Shown here: positions 57,750-64,000 of the stretch, piece by piece | Layout: every line of letters begins with the position of its first letter | How positions within the stretch are numbered: position 1 is the first letter of the stretch | Assembly (NCBI GenBank): GCA_951804985.1 | Contig: OX638130.1 | Location: forward strand, 35,210,202-35,274,201 | From: Dryomyza anilis | Taxonomy: Eukaryota; Arthropoda; Insecta; Diptera; Dryomyzidae | DNA: 64,000 nt | Direction: 5' to 3' | Notes under the pieces: model-generated | What the model saw: the letters and a program-made list of their open reading frames with translations, nothing else | Database searches by the model: none | Told to the model about the DNA's origin: nothing | Made by a program: the position numbers and the translations under genes

Positions 57750-58595
57750 AGGCAAATCTGAGCAACTTCCACGTTACGTGTAATTCAGCCGAGCATAAAG
57801 GCGATAGTTAAAAATAAAAAACCAGTCCACCAAAAGGAGAATAGAAAATACAATACAAAGTAGGTAGGTATTTGAGTATGTGTGTATAATCGTATGTGCG
57901 ACATGCAACTTTTGGCAATTCTATAAATAGAATGGTCGATCGCGACGCGTCGATAGTCGATGATAGTATATACAGTTCTCAGTTTTTCTTGTTCCTATGT
58001 CATTTCGTACAAATAGATCGAATCGTTTCATTTGTTGTGTACAACTCCAAAGAAACGTGCACCGCAGGTACTTAACATCACGCAACAACAAACAGCAGCA
58101 ATAGGCAGCAACAGGAAGAGTATTAATACAATAAAATTTAAGTAGTTAAAAAAAAAAATAAATTAAAAAAATAAAATAAAAAAGTAATATAATAAAATAA
58201 TACAAGAAAATAAAAAAAATAGTTTATTTTTTATTTTTAAATAGTTTGAAGTTCATAAATACCATGTATTTTTTCATGAATATTATGAAAACGTTCATCA
58301 GTATTATGAACTTTTTAATTACGGTTTTATGAACGATTCATAAATTGGATGAATTTGGTCATTGGTTGAAAAATTAATAAAATTGATGATCAAATTCTTA
58401 AATAGTATGAACTTTTTTTTTGTGTATGTTTAATATACAAAAGTTTAAATATATATAATTCTTAATTCGATATTTCACATTAAATTTTAATAAAACACAA
58501 TCACTCTAAACAATTAATAAAATAACTTTAAAAATATCATCCGATTTTTTGACTATTTTCTTTAAAGTCGACTTTATTTCGTTTATTGTTTAGAC
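57750..58595. other. No gene recognised
   Basis: AT-rich. GATAGTATATACAGTTCTCAG (57962) followed by AACAACAAACAGCAGCAATAGG (58085) has a promoter/5'-leader look, but no coding sequence follows. Confidence 0.35.
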
Positions 58596-58598
58596 TTA

Positions 58599-58966
58599 TG
58601 TCGATTTCTATGGCACTTCAGTTGTTGCCTTATTCTAGCAGTTGTTGCACTGATAAATTTCCATAGAGCAAAACTGCTTGAATAGTTGTTGCTTTGAGTT
58701 TTTAGTTGTTGCCCTTGTTTTGAATTAAGTTTTTCACGCATCAGACACATTTTTCAGGAATTAAATTTCGTTGATTTATCACACATTCACTAATTGGTAG
58801 AAACTCTCCGCTTAAACGCAAACATAATAAACAAAAAATTACAGAATGAAAAGTCAATGTGAAATTATTCACAAACACATATTAGAAAATCTAAAATAAT
58901 TTCCATATCTAGTGCAAGTACTGAGTTTTTGGGGCAACAACTAAAAACTTGTCATGGAAATCGACA
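58599..58966. mobile_element. 368-bp MITE with TTA target duplication
   Basis: Ends TGTCGATTTCTATGGCA and inverse of TGTCGATTTCCATGACA, flanked by TTA at 58596-58598 and 58967-58969, which is the TWA target typical of PIF/Harbinger. Several TTGTTGC words inside. Confidence 0.85.
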
Positions 58967-59318
58967 TTAATGTTGTATTTTTTTAATAAGAGATTCCTCC
59001 CTCTCATAAAACCGTTCATCGGTATACATTTGAGCTGAAAATGCATATATTTATATGAATCCATAATATATAACCCAGGCCAAGACTCGTAAATCCGAAA
59101 AGTCCATTTGGGATTTGTTTTCTAAATGCGGCTGCAAATAAATTGAATTGCATACATTTAATATATAAATTTTAATTTAACAAACTGAAAATTTATGTAA
59201 TTATTTCTTTAAAAAAGTCGAAAATCGATTTAAAATAGATTTTTTGCTCCGATTAATCAATTTCAAAAATCGAATTGAAAAAGTTCATCGAAGAGTCGAT
59301 AATCGATTTTAAACATTG
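58967..59318. other. No gene recognised
   Basis: AT-rich with AATCGATTT words (59220-59310). Confidence 0.4.
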
Positions 59319-59589
59319 CGTACCCTCCCCCCCCCTCCCCCAAAAAAAAGGTAACTGGTAACCGGTTAGCTAACTGGTAATTGAAGTTTATTTTGACGGT
59401 TACCTTTGTTCTACCATCGGGAGAAAGGTAACCGGTAAAACCGAAAAATAGTCTAAATTTAAATTCAAGACACACATCGAGCGCACATTAGTGCAGTCTT
59501 CCAAGGCATTGTAGGGCAAAAATGCACGCCGCGCCGCTAGAGTTGTTATGCAGATGCGGATTCGCCATTCACTAGCATGTCTGTCTGGA

Positions 59590-59944
59590 TACACATTTAT
59601 TCACTAGAGATAAGCACGACTGAGACGTTGGATACAGGACAACATATTGGACAGGTATGTGGTCTGCAACAATATTTCTATTTCATTGATCATAAACTTC
59701 TGTCATAGAACACTTTGAAAATTCAGGAATGGCAACTAATTACTATCTGGGCAACAAAATAATTAAGTGCTTCAAGAAGGAGAAAATCCAATTATCAAGC
59801 TGGGACGCAGCTTTACGTCTGCACGTCATTATGATGCCACCGGCGCTCCTACACGTTTCGTACAGTGCCCCGAAGATGAGCTGCGATGATCGCACACTCG
59901 ACTTCCTAGTACTGATCTCCGGCGACACAACAGGAAATTCGTGA
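59590..59944 (+). pseudogene. Gene-like fragment with possible intron
   Basis: GC-richer than its surroundings. A donor/acceptor pair ACAG|GTATGT (59655) and AATTCAG|GAATGG (59725) could border a ~70-bp intron. The following open frame begins MATNYYLGNKIIKCFKKEK and ends at 59944. Another plus frame and a minus frame are also open, so strand and frame are uncertain. No domain recognised. Confidence 0.35.
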
Positions 59945-60095
59945 AAAAAAATTAACAACAAGGATCAAAAAGGCGTCTTCATCCACAATGTGGACATTAT
60001 GATATAGTTTTTACTAATTTAATTACTTTTAAAATCAATTGTTTAATTTTGTATACTAAATGAAAATATATATGAAAACAGTAATTATGGCAATA

Positions 60096-60406
60096 ATAAT
60101 AATAATAGTTTGGCACTACAGCTCTATAAGAACTTAGGCCGAGCTCTCTCACCATTTTGAGCTATGCGTGTTATATTTGTACTCAAAGTGGTGGGACCTA
60201 CAGTTTATTGCCGAATCCGAACGACGGGTGAGAGCTTTTCATAGGCAATGTTTTACTCTCGTAGGGTTGCCATTTACTGACGAGAGGTAGCGTGGTATAG
60301 AAAAAATGTTTCTATGAAAAGATGTTGTTAGCCCCAGTCCAGGCTTGAACCGGGGACCTTTCGGCTCGCAGTCCAACGCACTAACCACTGAGCTACCGCG
60401 GCTACG
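60096..60406 (-). mobile_element. tRNA-derived SINE
   Basis: 311 bp with target duplication ATGGCAATA (60087-60095, 60407-60415) and an (ATA)n tail at the left end. Inserted in the long-TIR element. Confidence 0.93.
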
Positions 60407-60729
60407 ATGGCAATACTGTTTTATTTTTCTGTAATATATTTTTTGGTCTGGCAATGTGAAATAAAAATAGCAAGAGGTGCAAAAGAGACAACAAGATTAT
60501 TTTTAAATGAACGCAATGCTTTAGGTAGAAAGGTATGACTTATCACATGTACTTCACACAGATAGAAATCTGCCGGTTACCTTTCCCCCGATGATAAAAC
60601 AAAGGTAACCGCAAAATAACCTGCAATTACCAGTTAGCTAACCGTTTAGTTACCTGTTACCTTTTTTGCTGGGTACGTCGTATGTGAATTTGTAGAAAAC
60701 GAAAAGGGTTTCGTTTCTACTTACTCACC

Positions 60730-61530
60730 CAGTGTTCACATTCTGTTCCGATCGGAGCAGATCTGATACTTTTCAATTTAAATTGACAGATTCTGCTACA
60801 GTAGCAGATTTTTCTGGTACATTTCCGAAAATTGTTAGTACATTTTTATGAAATCTACTATTTTTCAGAATTTTGTATTTATCAAAAACGAAAAGAATAT
60901 CCTTATTTACAGAATTTCTAAATCATTTCGAGTTTCTTTCAATGTCCACTTCTTTGTCCAAATTTCCATTTTCGTCATTGAGTTATTTATGTTATTAAAA
61001 CTCAGCATCTTAAGATATTTCCAGACTGTATAACTTTTTGAAAAACCAATACATTATCTAAAATAAATTTTTAAATAAAAATTAAAATTGTATATATTTT
61101 TCAATATTTTTTTAAATCGTAAAAACATCTCGTAAGATAAATTACACATTTTTATAGTTGCTAAAAGTAAACCTTTGCAAAACTGTTGGATTGTTCAAAA
61201 TTTTATAAGAAACAACAAAGATATGATCGATACAAACCGACCCATATAATTAATATAATGTTTAACCATCACAAATTTGATCAAATAAAGTAATTTTTAG
61301 ATTTAAATTACTTGGATTATGGTTAATTTTAGGTATGTAAGGGTATCTAGAAATGTATTGGTAAAATAATTCTTTTATGTGCAACATACTCCAATTAGAT
61401 CCCAAATTTGTAGTATGTTTCATTTTAGAAAGTTATTAACAATTTACTCTACCTTTGGGTAAAAAACAAATTCTGCTACATTTTTAATCATGAGTTGCTA
61501 CTATTAGACTGCGTGAAAGTGTGAACCCTG
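60730..61530. mobile_element. Possible hAT-like MITE
   Basis: Ends CAGTGTTCACA and inverse of CAGGGTTCACACTTTC, about 800 bp, with ATTCTGCTACA words near both ends. CAG...CTG termini are typical of hAT, but no 8-bp target duplication is visible. Confidence 0.5.
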
Positions 61531-63000
61531 CTGTCGTCTGTTGCAGTGGTCCGTCGTGTATTCACATCAACTTCATATAATTAAACCTGCGGAAAACGAA
61601 GACACCGTAAATTTTCTGTACTATGTAGAAATCGATTTTCTAATATAATGTGTTAGTAAATTATTTTAAATAAATACAAATGTATTTAAAAACGATCAAT
61701 TCCAAAACAAAGTCATACATGTGGTAGTGTAATTTACTACAGTAATTATTTCGTTGTGCATACGACAAATTACGTATTTCAGTATTTATTTTTATTTATA
61801 AAAAATAAATAAATCAAATAATACAATTTGTCTCTTTTATGTTTCTCTTTCATATAAGTTCACAATGAAAGCGTCCATTATGCGAATGAATAAATACATT
61901 CACTGCAATAATAGGTACACATATTCGTTTATATGTATTTATAATGCTGTTGATGTTTGTTATTAATGTTTTTATTTATTCGATCTGGATGCTGTTTGAA
62001 GAAAAATGTGTATTTCAATACAATTAAAGTTAAAATTAAATAAAATGTTCAGTATTTATTTTTATTTATAAAAAAATAAATGAGTCAAATAATACAATTT
62101 GTATCTTTTATGTTTCTCATTCATAAGAGTATGTATCCGATACGTTGCGACTTTGAATTTTTGCATTCTATTTAGTTCATGAAATGTTCATATTGTTCAT
62201 TCTCTTTAATGATCCGTACATTGTAATTAAATGAATAAGTTCATTGAAGTATAACCGGAGATTCATTGTGACAATGAACAGTTACATAGGACCAATTTGA
62301 AAAATTATTCATTGTGGCAATGTTCTTTTTCACTTTTTTGGTTCAGTGTAATAGCCTGTTTGTAATGTCTCTATTTTTTATTTGTCAATAAATGAAAATT
62401 TTGGATTCTGTTCTATTGTAGAAAAAGATTACTTTTATTTTTATTTTAGATAGATCTTGAAATTCTATAAAAAAGTTAAATTAAAAATAAATCAGATTTC
62501 TAGTCTGCAAAAATTGCCTATATTTCAGAAGGCGCGCAACTTGCAATTTTTAAAACAACTTTAAAATAATACATACTTTACGATTTTTTAAAAATCACAA
62601 CTTGATCGTGTAGTCACATAAAAAAAAGTGCAATTTAAAAATCAACATAGCATTATATTGTTTGAGAAATGAATGCAGTAAAAAAATATCAAACCATTTC
62701 TTTTAAAAAACTTCTTATTACAAAATAAGTAATTTGTAATTAAATCCATAATGATATTGGCGAAAAAATTTAGTATAAAATACTCAAAAAGCGACTTTAA
62801 GATGAGGTACAAAATTAATCATTTAACAAAAAAAATGAATCACACAATTTCTGATTTCAATGATTTTTGTTTTAAATAATCGAAATCACTGTATTTAGAT
62901 GTATCAAATATTGTACTATACGTGAAAATTAATTTTGACGTTTTATGCAGTGTTTGAGATTTCGAATTTTGGCCAGGTTTTTCAAAGAAATACTTCTCTG
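61531..63000. repeat. AT-rich, ~85-bp direct repeat, no gene
   Basis: TTCAGTATTTATTTTTATTT at 61777 and 62047 begins two copies (about 85 bp, running through AATACAATTTGT and TTTATGTTTCTC). TTCATTG words cluster at 62160-62330. No coding signal. Confidence 0.7.
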
Positions 63001-63134
63001 TGCGCCGTTCGGATTCGGCATTATACTGTATGTCACACCACTTTGAGTACAAATATAACATACACAGCTCTAATGGTGGGAGAACTCGGACTAAGTTCTC
63101 CATAGGACTGTAGGATCAAATTGTTATTATTATT
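63001..63134 (+). mobile_element. 5'-truncated SINE copy
   Basis: Only the 3' body and tail of the SINE family are present (CCGTTCGGATTCGGC to TTATTATTATT). More diverged than the others, so older. The tRNA-like head is missing. Confidence 0.85.
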
Positions 63135-63399
63135 AAAATATTTACAAATTATTTTTTAATATTTATTAAAAAAAATGTATTCAACAGAATTGGAACTTGA
63201 GACAAAAGAATGGGAAACCTCTGTTCTACCCTCTGATCTAAATACAACATTTTTTTTCATTTGAAAAAACTGAATATAAAAAAAGGTTGTTTGAATTGTT
63301 TTTGTATCTTCCAAAATAGAAAAAGTGTTCCACATAAATATTCAGCAGAATATCTTCTGGAAAACTCAGTGGAAATCTCCTGAGATTTTTTTTTTGTTA

Positions 63400-63455
63400 T
63401 ACCCTACACTAAGAGTGAAAGGGTATATTCAGTTTTGTACACCGTTGTGGTGCGG
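63400..63455. repeat. TATACCCTACAC / GGGTATA element end
   Basis: TATACCCTACACTAAGAGTGAAAGGGTATA forms a small hairpin. Similar ends border the DINE-like element at 55619-56405. Confidence 0.5.
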
Positions 63456-63599
63456 TGCTTTTGGACATATCCATGATGACCTTGGACAAAAAAAAAGTTT
63501 TTTTTTATTATTTTTGGAAATGTTATAAAAATGATTTTGGAAATTTCCACTGGAGGATGAGGTTTTCCTGGACATGTCCATGATGAGCAAACCTTATTT

Positions 63600-64000
63600 T
63601 TTAAATTGTTCTGATCTTAGGTTCTTTTTGATCTTTTCGATCTATTTGACCTTTTTGATCTTTTTAATCTTTTCGATCTTATAGATATTTTCGGTCGTTA
63701 CGATCTTTTTGATCTTTTCGATCTTTTCAATCTTTTCGATCTTTTTGATATTTTTGATCTTTTCGATCTTTTTGATCTTTTTAATCTTTTCGATCGTTTT
63801 GATCTCTTCGATCTTATAGATATTTTCGATCTTTTCGATCTTTTTTATATTTTCGATCTTCTTGATCTAATGATCTGAAAAGATTTTTAGGATATTTTTG
63901 AGCTTTTAGATCTCGTAGATATTTTTGATCTTTTCGCTCATTTCGATATTTTTGATCTTTTCGATCTTTTTGCTCATTTCGATAAATTTGAACTTTTTGA
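63600..64000. repeat. GATCTTTTC satellite, runs off the window
   Basis: About 40 units of a 9-bp repeat (TCGATCTTT, TTGATCTTT), with occasional ATAGATATT variants. The right end is outside the window. Confidence 0.92.

Larger units (their letters stand above)
56583..58432. mobile_element. Possible TIR element rich in TTCATAA words, nested
   Basis: TACACAGACAAAATTTTATT at the left and AAAAAAAAAGTTCATA (inverted) TACACA at the right. Many TTCATAAAT/ATGAACG words occur within ~120 bp of each end in both orientations. Another TIR element (56770-57740) lies inside it. Boundaries are approximate. Confidence 0.45.
59319..60677. mobile_element. DNA element with ~110-bp TIRs, holding a gene-like fragment and a SINE
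   Basis: The left TIR from CGTACCC through AAAAAGGTAACTGGTAACCG to AAAGGTAACCGGTAA (59319-59435) matches the inverse of 60565-60677 with small differences, including a C-run expansion on the left. The flanks allow a TA target. The interior holds an exon-like stretch (59590-59944) and the SINE at 60096-60406. Confidence 0.8.

Noticed and set aside
57955..58140. Promoter and first exon of a host gene
   Set aside because: AACAACAAACAGCAGCAA has a fly 5'-leader look, but no ORF or splice donor follows.

Overview
The window reads as transposable-element-rich, AT-rich insect DNA, most likely from a higher fly (Diptera). I base this on gypsy-type retroelements with env, an RNase H-bearing LINE, short GT-AG introns, a (CAGA)n/TATACCC element of the dipteran DINE/mini-me type, and tRNA-headed SINEs. 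I could not recognise any intact host gene. Almost every coding signal is a transposon gene, and nearly all carry stops, frameshifts or insertions.

Layout. 1-2400 (minus): the 5' part of an LTR retrotransposon, with LTR, tRNA-Ser primer site and a gag/pro remnant. 2405-10281 (plus): a 5'-truncated LINE with APE endonuclease, RT and RNase H. It is split by a 4.27-kb LTR element of the CsRn1 type (3887-8157, minus) with matching LTRs and a 5-bp target duplication. The LINE itself lies in the env remnant (10282-11478) of a second gag-pol-env retroelement that runs on the minus strand up to about 24042. That element is also broken by a PIF/Harbinger-like element (13617-14825), a MITE in integrase (15505-16243), a GGGCC-ended DNA element in RNase H (17440-18242) and several tandem duplications. 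At 12640-13190 lies an odd two-exon gene-like segment that directly abuts sequence resembling cloning polylinkers.

20561-44844 is a tandem array of four related units of 5.5-6.6 kb (A-D). Each carries gag, 5' leader, tRNA-Ser primer site, probable LTR, a long palindrome, a further TIR element and, in A-C only, one SINE with a 13-bp target duplication. Units B and C are nearly identical over several kb. Unit D keeps the SINE-free empty site and is a mosaic of C-like and A-like sequence.

44845-64000 is repeat-rich non-coding DNA: a TIR-bounded minisatellite (45271-46082), a ~140-bp satellite between two long (TA)n arrays (47335-48562), small MITEs, four more SINE copies (one truncated), a FLYWCH/MULE DNA transposon with a 68-bp intron (52995-56480) invaded by a DINE-like element, a TIR element carrying a SAM-like exon (56770-57740), a long-TIR element (59319-60677), and a GATCTTTTC satellite running off the end.

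How it works together: the window is a layered record of insertions. Target duplications and an internal empty site allow part of the order to be read. I found no host operon, CRISPR array, defence system or real tRNA/rRNA gene. The most unusual items are the polylinker-like junction with its gene-like segment, the tandemly amplified gag-LTR units with a conversion tract, and the small gene fragments carried inside TIR elements.
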